NCBI RefSeq assembly: GCF_032854445.1
Contig: NC_088301.1
Span: 5,073,703 to 5,137,702, forward strand
Length of the DNA: 64,000 nt
DNA from: Liolophura sinensis
Taxonomy: Eukaryota; Mollusca; Polyplacophora; Chitonida; Chitonidae
Reading direction: 5' to 3'
Positions 47,453-61,895 of the stretch are shown one piece after another. Position 1 is the stretch's first letter; every line of letters begins with the position of its first letter. A model generated the notes under the pieces. The model ran no database searches, had not been told where the DNA came from, and saw only the letters and a program-made list of their open reading frames with translations. A program made the position numbers and the translations under genes.

Positions 47453-50400
47453 GTTTCATTAGCAGATACTGACATAAGTTACATGTGCAGGTACATTTGT
47501 GGTTGGAAAACAAGAAAGGCATTCCTGATCCACACATACAGGTAACTGTATCTTGTGTATGTACATGATGATGAAGATCTGAGAACGTCTGCTATACTAT
47601 ACAAAGGTTCATGTATGTGTAATTCTATGTACTAAAATATCAAATACTGAACATATAAATTGAATTTTAGACACATGACTGAACATCTTGCATGTTATAA
47701 CATTGTTTTTCCTTCAACAGCCACATAAGAACATCTCCCAAAACACCCTGAAGAACTACCTGTATATACAGTACAGAGCTAGCACATCATCAGCATGCAG
47801 GTAATAAATTCCTGGCTGTGACAGGGAATAAATCCTGTCCCTCAACGGATGAGTGGGCACCTGAGCTGAGCTGACCAGTCATGGACTATGAGTAACCACC
47901 CCAAGGGCTAGAAGGCATCGTTACATGTACTCATGGCGGGTGAAATTGTAACGAGGTGTGCTTAATGGGTCTGAGGTGAGAGAAAGGACACACTGACATG
48001 TAATTTAAGGTGCCAAGATGTCAATGCCACCAATGGAAAGGACAGCTATATCCAGCTGATAAGATTACAATGCAGTGCACTGCACTAAGTCATCTGCAGG
48101 CATGCTACACTCCATAATGGCCAATACAACATGATACCCAGACGATAGCCAGTCTGTATCCATGGAATCGGCCAATCAATAGTCTTCTTGCCCACATTCT
48201 GCAAGACTGTGCTTAACCTGTGAACTCTAGGTCACTGGTAATAGTTTCCTGAAATAGTACATGTACACAATTCTCTGATGGATGGAAAACTTCCACTGTG
48301 CGGAGTGTACACATGATATAGCCTTGAATACAGCGATTAGGACCAGTCCATACAGTTAGCTGCTGTGTGCACTCTACTGCTACACCACCTCACTGGAACT
48401 GTGCATACAACCTATTCCTATACAAGAGTGTAATAGAGGTTCATCTTGTGTGTTTCCTTGTCCAAAACTGATGCATGCAGAGGTCGAAATGTAAAAAATA
48501 AGTAAAATCAGAGCGACAAGTCACACGTAACTGGAGAAATACAGCCACTTGATAAAATACCTGAGTTCGGGTTCATTCTATGTGTTCATGTAAATGCTGT
48601 ATAATGGCAAATCATATGACGGTATTGACCACAAGAACCAAGACTTAGGCAGAATTTGGTAAAAAAATAAAATAAAATACAGTAATGTCAATTGCAGTTT
48701 AATGGACGTCACTAGTCTAGAATGACTCAAAATGCAGTGTTGTCATCACATATAATAAACAATCACACAGCCTTCCATGAACACCATGTACATGTAAGTT
48801 GTCATTGACAATGCAGAGTGAAGAACACTCATATAATCGAAGGAGTAAAGAACTGATCAATTTGTACATGAGGGGTTTTATCCGGATGTATTCTTATCAA
48901 TGATTGGCTGGGTTCTTGTAAAGAGATGAACAAGGTAAAAGTGCACAGCTGTGTACGGTGTAGAACCACATCTACCTGAACAGTCAATATGTACCTATCC
49001 CTGGCCTTCAACTGACCACATGAATACATGTAAGCCAGCCTAAATTCACTCCACACACTTACAAGTAAGTATCTCATTGCCCAGTGGAAAGAGTGAAATC
49101 TCCATCTGAAATGTAAATGTAGGTGGTGGCTAACACATATATTTTCCAAGGCCACAAATCTGAGCAAACCGCTAAGTTGACCACAGACAGACACAGCCTA
49201 ATACGACTTTGTATCACATACCTACATGTTCATGAACTTTTGGACACTCAGTCAGTGTTGCCAATAGCCCCTTTAACAATACATCATGATGTCTTCAAAA
49301 TAAAAGTCAAGTTTAATCACAAGATGCCTCGGGATCACGACTTACATGTAAGTCAAAATTTCAATCATTAAACTTGGTATGGTCCTTTCCATTATTTTAG
49401 CTGAAACTGCTTTTATAATAACTTTATACCAAAAATTTGTCAAGCAATATTTTGACCTTGCTATGTGAGAAATAAGTTTTAAAGTGATTTGAAATTTTGA
49501 TTTAAGCCTAAGATCATTTCGTGACCTGGGGCAGGGAGCCCATTTCAGAAAGTTATTTGTGACTTCTTTCTGTGCTAGAAGATTAAAACCATATCACAAT
49601 ACTTAAGTCTTAGCATATTGTGCTGGAAGTTGAAATCTTGACACTTCTTAGGATATCATGACTTGGTCAGAATTTTAATATTTGGGGCCAAAAAGTTGTA
49701 TTTCTCATTTTTACTTTTGACTGGCACCCTGAATCATTCTCTAATTGAAAAAAAAGTCATACCACCTAATTTTTGTTGCGGTTTTTCTAAATCCTCCAGC
49801 TGAGATGACAAAAATGTGCACCAAATAAAATGCAATAGCTTCAGCGATATGACAAAGGAAATTCTTCAGATGTCTAAATTACATTTTTGCATATTCATGT
49901 ACCAGGTAATTCTGTTTAAGTATGAAATTGGGTTTTCAAATAGGACAAGGAGTAGGCTGCGAAAAAAAACCCAACCAAAAACTAATATTTGTGATTTAAG
50001 CCAACATAATATAACAAGTGCTGGTCTTCTTGTCAGCTGGCCACTTCTCAGTCCTAGCCATCTTCTCTGATTCATATAGAAAACCATATGTACATGTTGC
50101 AGCAGTTTAGATAATTTCACCCTACATGTGACTGTTTGTCCCTCAGAGCATTATTAAGTGTGTATAGGCCATGCAGGGAACACTCCAACAGGGGTCAACA
50201 CCTCCAAGGTGAGCTCAGTGCTGTACTGTCAATGTCACTCTGTCCCCAGGGTTCTAGACATAATAGAGGTGACAGGCCATGGACAAAATTACCTTCCTGT
50301 CAGGCAGATAGGTCCCTAGTCCATTAGAGTGTAGGTATGACTGGTGAACCTACTTACACAAGTACTACAGGTCTCTTTCAACCACAAGAAGACTGTACAT

Positions 50401-51837
50401 CTTGATTCTAAGCTTGTCTGCATGTATGTGTATATGCTGCATGAATGTTGTGAGCAGAGACAATCATTTTTCCCTTTAAGATGGTGAACATTTCAATCAG
50501 GCCCTAATCCAGCCCTTTTCAGCGTCAGATTACCGGACGCTGCTGTTCCCTCTAAGTGCCCTTTGCGTAAAAAAACAAAACAAAAAAGAGCCCGAATTCA
50601 TTATAAGACTTGGATTATCTACTTAGTCGCTAGGGTTCAGCTAGCCAATCGCCATATTAGGTTTGGCGAATACAATTTCTGTGTGGCAAAAGCAAATTGG
50701 CATCCATTCGCCACAATGGCGAAAGCAATGGATGCCTTTCAACTTCAGTTGTTTAGGTTTAAAGTTTGTAAATTTACTCAAATTTAAGGTTGAATCCAGA
50801 ATCAAGAAGGAATATTTGACTTCAGTGTGAAAGAACTTGGTTATGAAAACGACAAAGTTTTCAAAGAGCATTTAAAATTGGAAATGTATGCCCTGAAGCA
50901 AGTGACAGAAATTGGACCCGCGATAATTCAATTCAGATTATGCGGTCCGGGAATTATTTTCAATTTACTTTCAAAAACAAAAAAAACAAAAATGCTGACC
51001 AACCCACCCCAAGTTCAACAATATAACCTGCTTTTCGAATGACACAAATGCAGTCTTTCACAGAAAAAATTTCATAAAACAATAAAAGAATAATCAACAA
51101 GGCAGATGCATAAACCAGATTTCAGGACTCTACAGGCAATTTGAGACAAATTATGTCTAGTTCGTAATGACTACTGTCTCTACTTTCTCTCACAGCATAA
51201 CCATCAGGCTGCCCAATACATGGTACACAGTCAAGCCCTTAGTTCTAACAAGTTTGTTATCTTTTGCAACATACAAGGCTTGACCTCTCAAAATAGCTCT
51301 CCTTCTTCCCAACCCACTGTCCATTCATCACAGAGACCTATTATCTTCAGACAATCTCTTTGAACCAGCTGAGATTGTGTTGGACATATCACATACATCT
51401 TTCACTACACTGTATCTGACAACTAATATGTTCTCACCACCTCTACAACTCAGGTCTAATCAGGACGCCTGCAACCAGGCCTGACAAATCTATTTAACCC
51501 ATAAATATGTGAACTCTTCAACGAGTATGCATCAGAAGGCCTTTTTTTTTTCATTTACCTATACACAACCCATAATATATAAATAATAGCAACTATATTC
51601 ATCAGAAATTTTTTTGAAATTTTTCATGTATTTGTGCATAACTTACTGTATAAAGGATTACAAGTACATTTTTTTAAAAGACTTTTTCCATCTACTTGCA
51701 AACAACACATAAAACATGTACATGAATGATTTCAAGCATGTTCAATCTTGCCTTCGGATCATGAAGGTGTTTTAGACTTCAGTCAGACTTAACATGTGGC
51801 ACATGTGTTAATCCTGAATTTATACATGAACTCAAAG

Positions 51838-52525
51838 CGTAGTTTTCAGTTTGGCCAGGAAAATCCAAGGCTTATTTTCAGAGGGTCATGAAAGCCCAAA
51901 TTTCAGTTTGACCATGAAAAATCTAAGGTTAATTTTCAGTTTGGTCATGGAAGTCTAAGGCTAATTTTCAGTTTGGTCATGAAAGTCTAAGGCTAATTTT
52001 CAGTTGGTCATGAAAGCCCAAATTTCAGTTTGGACATGCAAGTCTAAGGCCAATTTTCAATCTGGTCATGAAAGCCCAAATTTCAGTTTGGTCATGAAAG
52101 TCTAAGGTTAACTTTCAGTTTGGTCATGAAAGTCTAAGGTTAACTTTCAGTTTGGTCATGAAAGCCCAAATTTCAGTTTGGTCATGAAAGTCTAAGGTTA
52201 ACTTTCAGTTTGGTCATGAAAGTCTAAGGTTAACTTTCAGTTTGGTCATGGAAGTCTAAGGTTAACTTTCAGTTTGGTCATGAAAGCCCAAATTTCAGTT
52301 TGGTCATGAAAGTCTAAGGTTAACTTTCAGTTTGGTCATGAAAGCCCAAATTTCAGTTTGGTCATGAAAGTCTAAGGTTAATTTTCAATTTAGTCATGAA
52401 AGCCCAAATTTCAGTTTGGTCATGAAAGTCTAAGGTTAACTTTCAGTTTGGTCATGAAAGCCCAAATTTCAGTTTGGTCATGAAAGTCTAAGGTTAACTT
52501 TCAGTTTGGTCATGAAAGTCAAAGA
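51838..52525. repeat. Minisatellite with two interleaved unit types
   Basis: Two related units, 'tttcagtttggtcatgaaag' + 'tctaaggttaac' (32 bp) and the same start + 'cccaaa' (26 bp), alternate irregularly over about 690 bp. Confidence 0.95.
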
Positions 52526-54097
52526 GAACTTTTAGTATCAAATAAAAATTCTTAAAGTCACAATTTTAACAAGGTAGATTGTTTCAAAGTTAAGACAAAG
52601 TTTAACTTATCGCTTTGTGATCTTGTGGCCAGATGACTTTTTTCATCAACAGTATGTAACCCCCAGATACATGAATGAATAACTGCCTGTGTTCATCACA
52701 GGACTTTTTCCATCTACATATATAAACAGTATTACAGAATGTAACCCACAAAATACCTGAACAATTGTGCGTGTTTGCCAGAAAAGCTTTTACCTTTTCC
52801 CTGTCTGCAGTGAGCTCACATAAAGACAGAGGTATGCGTACATGCATGTATATGCATACATGCACATGAGTAACATCACCACTACTATATCTACACAGAC
52901 ATGAGGAACATTGCCAGCCAAGCGTAAAATACAAAACAAATAGAGCAACAAATAACCCAGTAAAGAGGATAAACACCCTGTTTGATTCAACTGATAAGGA
53001 TCTTCAGCATTTACAAAGTTGACAAGGTTAAAGTTCCGTAAAAACAAGAGTTGTGTACACTGAATTGCCTGATGTTGTGAAGCTGAAAGGCTTTATAAGC
53101 TTCTCTGTTATGTGCATGTACATGTAATGTTTACAGCATATGGCGGAGTTATCTATGAAAACAACCACTATACATTACACACATGCATGCATCACAGAAC
53201 AGTCACTTTATTGTTCTTTAGTTAACACGAAAACAGTAGCGAACATTTACGATCACAAAATGAAGGCAAACAACTTTACAGCAAGAGCAGCCCTGATATT
53301 TGTTCGATGTGAAGGCATTGAATGCATATGAACATGTACCTCTACAATACAACACAAGGTGCAGATGCTCCCCTTGGTTTGCAAGATAAAACTGATGCAA
53401 GCATTACATGTACATTACCATAATGGTTATGTACCATAAAAAACCATATCACTACGTAACAAAGGTCTACAAAGGTCACACTCCTGTTTAATTATTACAT
53501 GTCATGAGGAGGTTCATCAGCAAGAACAATTAACCCGCAATAACCAAGTTGGATTTAAAATACAACATTCATTAAGTACAATCTAGAGCTCTTTTACACC
53601 ATTAACTTATCACAAAAAAACAAGAAAGTTTTCCTAGATCTGTTTTAAGTGGACATACTTAACACATAAAGTACATGTATCTGTCATCACACTCGGGCTG
53701 TAAATCTTTCAGATGCCAGCCTATCAGCAGTAATTTCTGCAATTCCAAACAAACACTCTATTCCTACCCTGTCAGTTTCGTCTTGAAACTTGTGTTGAAA
53801 TGGAATCTGTGCTAAACCATCAGAAATATCCTAGCTTTCTTCTCCAGCTGACAGCCCATAACAGAACTACCATGGTGGTATACCTGCAAACTACTCCCTC
53901 AATTCTTCATGTTATCATTAAGCAGACATGTATCTTATATTTACCTGGAGCTTGTTATCGACAACCTTTCAAACCAATTTTATAAACTCTACATGTATTT
54001 ACCATATCCTTAGTGAAATACTAATGAATGGATAATATTTCTGAAATAATGTCTTATTTTAACTGTTAAGATAATAATAAGAAAAAACCCCACAAAC

Positions 54098-54202
54098 CTT
54101 GTAACCAGCAGCATCTTTGTTGGACAGTCCAAAGTAATCCTTTTCCAAAAGGTTCAGACTTTTGCACACATTGTCAAACAAAACCACTCCATCAGCATTT
54201 TT
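54098..54202 (-). CDS. EPB41L: 4.1 exon: FERM N lobe
   Basis: The 105-bp, 35-codon exon is in phase 0 at both ends. It begins KNADGVVLFDNVCKSLNLLE and continues KDYFGL. The 'V...L...V...L.L.EKDYFGL' pattern is the hallmark of the ubiquitin-like F1 lobe of 4.1/ERM proteins. Acceptor tttacag and donor gtttgt flank it. It joins in frame to the exon at 63847 and to the next at 46894. Confidence 0.96.
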
Positions 54203-57200
54203 CTGTAAACAGAAAAGACAATGTTAACATGAAGTTCAATGCATACAAATGAATAATAATTCTTTTATTTCTTGTCTGATGTTTTCACGCCATTCTTCCA
54301 TGTAAGAATGATCTAACTGCATGTACATGATAGTTGTGAGACACAAACCAACTATAAACTATGACCACAGAATACTGCCCACTGTGCAAATTCTATTCAT
54401 TTAAATGTATCCCTTTGACTGCTGGAAGCCAAACTACATGTACACAGAACAGAAGTAAGATAATACATTATCATTCCAAGAACAAAACAAAACAAAACAA
54501 AACAGTCTTAATGATCACTCAACCTAAGAAAGAAGAACTATACTGTATAGTATATGTTTTATTCATGTATGGCAATCCTGACTCTTCAAACTTTGACATG
54601 GGCATTGGTGCAGTAATATTTATTCTTTCACTGAGGTTTACATCTGAACCAAACCAGAGCAGACACATTGCCAGCACAACCCAGCTGCCACGCTAGAGGT
54701 CGTTAACAGACAAACCATTGTTACATACAGGTCACACTACACATGGAAACAGTGTACATGTTTAGATAATAAACTTGTCAAAATTCCACTCCTACATTTT
54801 AAATAACAGAAACAGTGTGCAAAAATAAAACTTGATGGAATTAAATCTATGTGGCTTGGTCAAATTAGCCCAAGATAACTGTAATAAAGTCAATACAAAG
54901 ACACCCGTCCTGTAAAGTTGCTGGATTTTTGCACATATTCATGTACTGTACAGTGTGCAGCCATGCATGGTAAAGTATGCTGTAAGATGCAATACAGATA
55001 CATGATGAGCAGAGGCTCATTCATCAAAATTTGTGGCCATAAAATGACCATGACCTACTAGTAAGATTCAAATCTCTAATTGCAATTGCAATTGCAATTG
55101 CAAATGCATCTTACCAATTAGTTCTGAAATACACAGACATATACTTGTAAGTTTCAGCCAGAATAAGCTTTTCATGCCTTTGTAACTTCATTACACATGG
55201 ATAAGACTAGTGTGAGATCATGGTGTTGGCAAAATTTACAACATAAGGATTCATAAAACCTAAAATGGTATATGCTTATAAATATTCCTGGCATGCAGCA
55301 CGTGTACATGCATGGCAGATACTGGCAGGTGAACATGTACATGTATGTGTGTTAGTGTCTCCCAGTGTCCTTAGCCTGTTATCAAGATTTGACACTGTAC
55401 ACCAGTACTGGATTACCAACTACTGTGCTGGTAATGTTGACAGTAGTATCAAATGTCTCCCCCATCCAGAGTCCCTCCACACCCTCTCCTCACATGTCAA
55501 TGACAGTAAGAGGGATTAGGCTGACCACAGACAGTGATACAAATCCTCCCATTACACAGTTAGTCTGCTAGTAATACATCACTGCCCTAATCCCCTCAGC
55601 CTCTGACAGTAACAAGCTGACTCAGAAGCAGTTAGTCATGGAAGTGGATCCAAGACACATGGCTTACTGTACATATTAAGGTAAGCAGCATCACATTCTG
55701 GAATTGTGGCTTTGCCATTTTTTGCAAAAAAAGAAAAAAAAAAAAAAGAGAGAGAAGCCAATAATATCAAAGAAACTTTCATCTTCACTTCATTCACTCA
55801 ACTTTTTACAACACAAGCACTGAGAGTTTTATACTTTGTCCTTTCCATAGGCAGCCTAGCTCTAGATCATTTAACTGATACATTCCAAATAGAAGTACAT
55901 GTATTTTATTCCACAGAAACAATATTATCACAATAAGGTCATGTCTCTGATGTTTACTGTGTGACCCAACACATTTAACCTTCACCCTAGACTGTACAAT
56001 TTAAACTACCATTCATGGATATGCACTCATTGTGGCTTAGACTTTTACACAAGACGCGCATGTTGCTTGTATTCTCATGGCACATGTAAATGCTACTGCA
56101 TGCATGTAACTGTTTCTTTTCAGCTGATTAACTTACATCTTTATTCAAAAAACGGAGCGGTATAAATGTGAAAACTGATACATGATTATAGATAATGTGT
56201 GTGTGTGGGTGGGGGGGGGGGGAGGGGCCTCCATGTACATCTAGGTCACAGACAAGGCCACATGGGCTCTACCATACCATACACCTGCTGCTGGAATCTT
56301 AAACCAATTTGCAGATCTGGAAATTACAAAGCTGTGTTCCAAAAATCAAAAGGATGTCAGAGATGTTCAAAGCCATGCTCCTGCATCCAGATGGTCTCCA
56401 TCCCTGACCTTACCCCACTCCACAATGTCCATCCCCTTCCATTATGAAGGGATCAGTGCTGAAGGCCAGGGTTACAATGTAAAGGTCAGAGTATCAGGGT
56501 AGAGGGTAGCCCAGACATGACCCTCTAGACCTATTAAAACAGCCAGATACAGGATAAACCTGGCCCACAGCTAGACCAGTGGGCACAAACATGACAACAG
56601 ACACATCCTTCCCCTTTAAAATACTGTCAGAAAATTCCAAACTTTTGTACAAAATTCACGCATCACTTTAATCTGCTATAGTACAAGTGCACCTGGCCAG
56701 CAATGTGAAATGCCTCAGATTGCTGTAAAACAACTCAACATACATGGAGACATGTAATCCAACTGTTCCACACATACCATGCAATTTGTATGCCTTTGGC
56801 AATGGAAAAACTAAAGAACTGTTAATTTAAATTCTTACATGTACTTCATAAGAGAGATTAGTTAACATATTTACTTGTACATTTTCTCTGTTCCTTGAGG
56901 CAGCATCTTATACTAAGGTTTTGGAAAACACAAAAAGTGGCAGTAAGTACAGAAAACACATTGGAGCTATCCAGAAGAAAAAAAAATCTTCTCTGCCCCA
57001 CAAGCATTATAAACCAAACCTGCTCCACTCTACTGCAGCCTGACATGAACATCGAAGACAGGAAACCCTGTGCGTAGTACATGCATATATGTATATTGAT
57101 AAGGAGTACAGGTTTCATACAGGTATGTGGAAATGAAATTCAAGAAGTTTTCCAGGAGTTTTTGTCATTTTCAAGGCTATAGACATACCATGGTGCAAAT

Positions 57201-60099
57201 TATAGACTATATTTTAAGTCTGAATTATAGATACTTTAATTTGCATGCATGTTTTTTTAACAGTACGCTTGCTTTTGCAAAAACATATCTGCCCTTCACC
57301 TTTGTACTGCGTCACATTCTTTGACCCAGCCTTGGCTCAGTAAAAAAAATGAACGCCATATATCATAATGCAGGGCTTCCTCTGGGACAGTATTTTTTTT
57401 AACCCAGTCACTTTAGCCACTAATCAGATTTTGTAGTAAATACTATTTTTCTTTAGCCATACTTCTTGTAGCCATGACTCTTGTAGGTCTCCTTCTGTAA
57501 ATCGTTTTTATCTGCCTTGGTGTAGCTGATAGAATCAGTTTGGTTTCTTCCAGCTATATCTGGAGTTTATCAAACGTTACATTTAGAACAATTGCCCTCA
57601 AAATAATGGACCAATGCTTGGCTGCATGCTCTTGTTTTTTGGGGAAAAATCAATCCCTTTTTCAATCTATCTGTAGGATCCTAGTAAAATGTAGTTTCCT
57701 CTACCAGGAAAATTTGTTACAAATTAATTTGTAAATTCGGTTTATATTTCATCAAATGCAACATTATGATCAGTACACTGGAGTAACACAGTCTGAGAGG
57801 AGAAAACCAGACGGCGTACACATTTATGTAACGGCACATATTCTGATATATTTAATTTTCTTCGGATCCCCAAAAAAATAGTTTATTAAATGGAAAAATT
57901 TAAATTTTTCAAGGGAGGCAACTTCATTTACAGGTGTAACTCTACCTAGATTTATTTCCCTTGATAATTTTTTTGATTTTTAAAAAAAAAATGCCATGAT
58001 TCTCATTCATTATTTAACAAGAATGATTTCAAGCGTTATTTAATGTCAGTCAACTTGCAACAATGCTGAACCCCCCTTTGTAGATTTCTGTCAAGTAATT
58101 GCCATACAACTGTGTTGATGTTGTTTCACCGAGATGAGGCCGTTTGAAATGAAAATAAGTGGATTATTTTCATAAGAAAAATTGCAAAAATGTGCTAAAA
58201 AAACCCCAAAATTCTCATGGTAGATTTTGTATAACGTTTGTATTTTTTCTTAAGAACATGTAAATAAATTTGTCTCCAAAAACAGTAGCATTTTTTCAAA
58301 AAATTGTTCTAAATTTACCATAATCAACGACTGATTATGGGAGAATTATCAGTGAGCTCCCGATATACAGGCTCGGCCGTCAGCAGACAATATTTAAGTT
58401 TGGGACAAACAAAGATTTTAAAGGAGTTTTCAGGAGTATTTGTCTATTTTAAGGAATTTCAAGTACTTGAAAATGAAATTGTATTTTTCAAATCCACAGC
58501 CCTTTCTCCTAAATCAAGCCTGGAAATAATTCTAAAGTTGGTGCAGAACCTAATGGCAAATATTCCAGTTATTCACATTATTAAAAAACTTACAATGTTA
58601 TTTACAACATAGCTTTGTCCACCGGCTAACAAGTGGCCCCTGTCACACTACTTAACCCAAAAATCATTTGATCTGCCTTGGCTTTATACTTGACTATAAC
58701 ATACATGTGTTTACATATAAAAAACACACACGCAGGTGGTCACCAATAAGTATGCAAAGCCGTAATACAGTGAGAATACAAGTGAAATCAGCTGTATAGC
58801 CTCTGACCCCCATAGGACATAATTGTCCGCTCTTGTTACTTCCCTCAATCATGATAATAAGCAATTGTCATCAGCAGTAAATATCACGCCTCCGGCGCTT
58901 AGGTAAAGGGATGATTTGGGGCAGAGGGCTCTGATATATGTGTGTACAGGGACTACTATTAAAGGCTGTATCAATCCATACTGTGCTTGCACATGGACAA
59001 TATACGTACACCAGTGTTTATGTGCTTCCATATGCTGTACATGACAGTGTACACAACAGAGATTTGTGTACATATAACATGTACCATACAATCAACTAAA
59101 TGTACAACAGCTAATCAACCATACATAAATCCATTCATCGCTTGTACACACATAGTGACAGTGTAGAGAAATGAAGATGAACGTGACCATAGTCTGAAAT
59201 CCTGATGGGGATCATAATGCTAGCATGTACAGCGTCAGGATGAGTGTACATATGATTACAGAGACATACAGTATTGCATGTGATAACGTGGTATGAAATC
59301 AAGCCACTTCCCTCTATTACAAAGACATTAAATTTAAATTAGACTCAGATGAGACGTTAGATTGTTTAGGTTAAAGACCAAAAATACTTGGCAATATTTG
59401 TACAACTGTGACAATACTATGTACACTAATCCACATGTATCACTGATTTCCATACAACAGGATATCAGCTTTTGAATCATTCAAATCCTGTACCTATTAT
59501 TCTAACAATAAGCCATCAAACTAACCAGTAAAAGGTAGTTCAGATAAATTCACAGCTCAAACAGGACAGTCTTACTGCTAGGATATGTTAACTCTGCTTG
59601 ATGATCATGATGTTGAGGAAAACCGCTGAGCCGTGACCAGCTATTGTGCTTGCCCCAACACAATATAGGATGACCTGGTCAGTGATCAAAATAGCCCAGG
59701 CTTCAGTCTGCTGGGTTGACAAATCAATGGTCAGTGAAAGCACTAGGGTGTGAACGGGTCAAATGACACTACACTACATATATCTGTACACTTTCCCAGT
59801 TCATGTCGACCTTTCAGCCTGAATATAAATATGCCACTGAAGCAATTACATTAATGTATAAAAATGATCATCGTTATACAAACACATACTTTACATAAAA
59901 TCATCTGAACCATGGGATGCCATCAGCAGTAATGATGCTGTTCAATATCCAATCAATGTGATGGCAAAAGCAAAGTAAACCCTACGGCAGTATACATGTA
60001 TTACTATTGACTGTAAATCACATTGGATGATTCTGTACATGTGTCAATTGCATCCCCATACACGCAAGCACTGGCTATATACTTTACAGACTCACTACA

Positions 60100-60320
60100 T
60101 GTACCTAATTTTTCAAGCTTTTTCGCATGTAGAAGAGCAACTTACAGGGCAATTTTTGAAACTTTTTCATTTAATTTTGGAGACAAAACTACATTGGTTG
60201 GGTTGGCCCATTTCAGGCTTTCACAAAAATATAATTTTATTTGTCTGCACAGAATTATACCCTCAAAGAATGCTTAAATAAACATCTTGAGAACATGCGA
60301 AAAGGTTGAAGAATTTCACA
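60100..60320 (+). repeat. Dispersed repeat family 3, copy 3
   Basis: Contains 'tcgcatgtagaagagcaact', 'ttttggagacaaaactacat' and ends 'aacatgcgaaaaggttgaag'. Intronic, in the first long intron. Confidence 0.8.
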
Positions 60321-61089
60321 ACATGTACTTCATTGCTTCATCAAAAATCAAATCATGTCTTCACAAGCATGTTGTTTTTTTAGCTGCAAATCAGCAAGTT
60401 TCTTCTGTTGGGACAATACAATGTACATGTGCATGAACAATGTTAGTGAAATCCTAGACTAGAATAGAATCCTTTTAATACTAGGATTTCATTTACATGT
60501 TCACTGTATCATCCACACAGTTGTCAAGGCCACACTTCCTCTGTTGTCTCACCAAGAGTCATACTTAGTAAATTTAAAAAAAAAAAACCTTATTCTATTG
60601 GAAAAAATTCAAAGAAAATTAACTGATTCAGAGAGTAAATTAATCCATCCTTGCAGTTTCAGAACTAGTTATAAAACTTTTGGCTTACATGTACCTTGCA
60701 ATTTTGTTCTCCTTTTTGTGCCTATATAATTCTTTCAGATTTTTATAGAAGGTTCGGAAATCTTTTTGTCTTGTTGACAGAACAAGTTTAAAGCTGCTGC
60801 ATTTGTTTATCAACAAATGAAAATCAAAATGATCCATAGCAAAGTGTCTACAGCCTTACTCATATACATGCATGTATGTATTGTTTACATGTAATCTTCT
60901 GCAGGACTACTTGTTGCACTGTGCACTGTACATGTTCTAGTCTGCAATGTCTTGGCAAACTTACAGGTACACTGCCTGATATTCATGACTGGAGAAGTGC
61001 CCTACATCTGGTGCCTAAGTCTATCCTCAGCTGAAGTTTGTTGGAGTTTATATTTAACCTCAGATCAGACAAGCAACATATATAGAAGG

Positions 61090-61895
61090 TTTCTCAATTC
61101 ACACCTCATACATGTGCATGTGCAGGGACCTCTCTATTCACACTTCATACATACATGTACATACAAGCGTTTCTCAGGTCAGCCCTCATTCATGTTTGAA
61201 GACTTCTTAGGTCAAACCTCATACATGTGCAGGGACTTCTCAGGTCAGGCCTCATACATGTGCATTGACTTTTCAGGTCAAACCTCATTCATGCTCTTAG
61301 CTCAGACCTCATACATGTGCAAGCACTTCTCAGGTTAGCCTCCATACATGTGCAGGGGCTTCTCAGGTCAGACCTCATACACATGCAGGGACTTCTCAGG
61401 TCAGACCTCATAAACGTGCAGGGGCTTCTCAGGTCAGACCTCATACACATGCAAGGACTTCTCAGGTCAGACCTCATACATGTGCAGGGACTGCTCAGGT
61501 CAGACCTCATACATGTGCAGGGACTTCTTGGGTCAGACCTCATACATGTGCAGGGACCTCAGGTCAGACCTCATACATGTGCAGGGACCTCATACATGTG
61601 CAGGGACCTCAGGTCAGACCTCATACATGTGCAGGGACCTCTCAGGTCAGACCTCATACATGCGCAGGGACTTCTTAGGTCAGACTTCATATATGTGCAA
61701 GGATTTCTCAGGTTAGCCCTCATACATGTGCAGGGGCTTCTCAGGTCAGACCTCATACATGTGCAGGGACCTCATACATGTGCAGGGACCTCTCAAGTCA
61801 GACCTCATACATGTGCAGGGACTTCTTAGGTCAGACTTCATATATGTGCAAGGACTTCTCAGGTCAGCCCTCATACATGTGCAGGGGCGTCTCAG
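61090..61895. repeat. Minisatellite, 33-bp unit, about 24 copies
   Basis: Unit 'tcaggtcagacctcatacat' + 'gtgcagggacttc'. Because 33 is divisible by three, long repetitive open frames appear on both strands (the longest is 170 codons on the plus strand). Confidence 0.95.

Larger units (their letters stand above)
46937..54097 (-). other. Intron, 7.2 kb
   Basis: Contains the TTTCAGTTTGGTCATGAAAG minisatellite (51838-52525), a dispersed-repeat copy (47005-47115) and a CA/TA microsatellite (47407-47452). A stretch at 50515-51045 with several 'ggcgaa' words looks like a degraded mobile element. I see no exon. Confidence 0.8.

Noticed and set aside
61317-61829. 170-codon plus-strand open frame
   Set aside because: It is the 33-bp minisatellite read as an 11-residue repeat; openness follows from the period.
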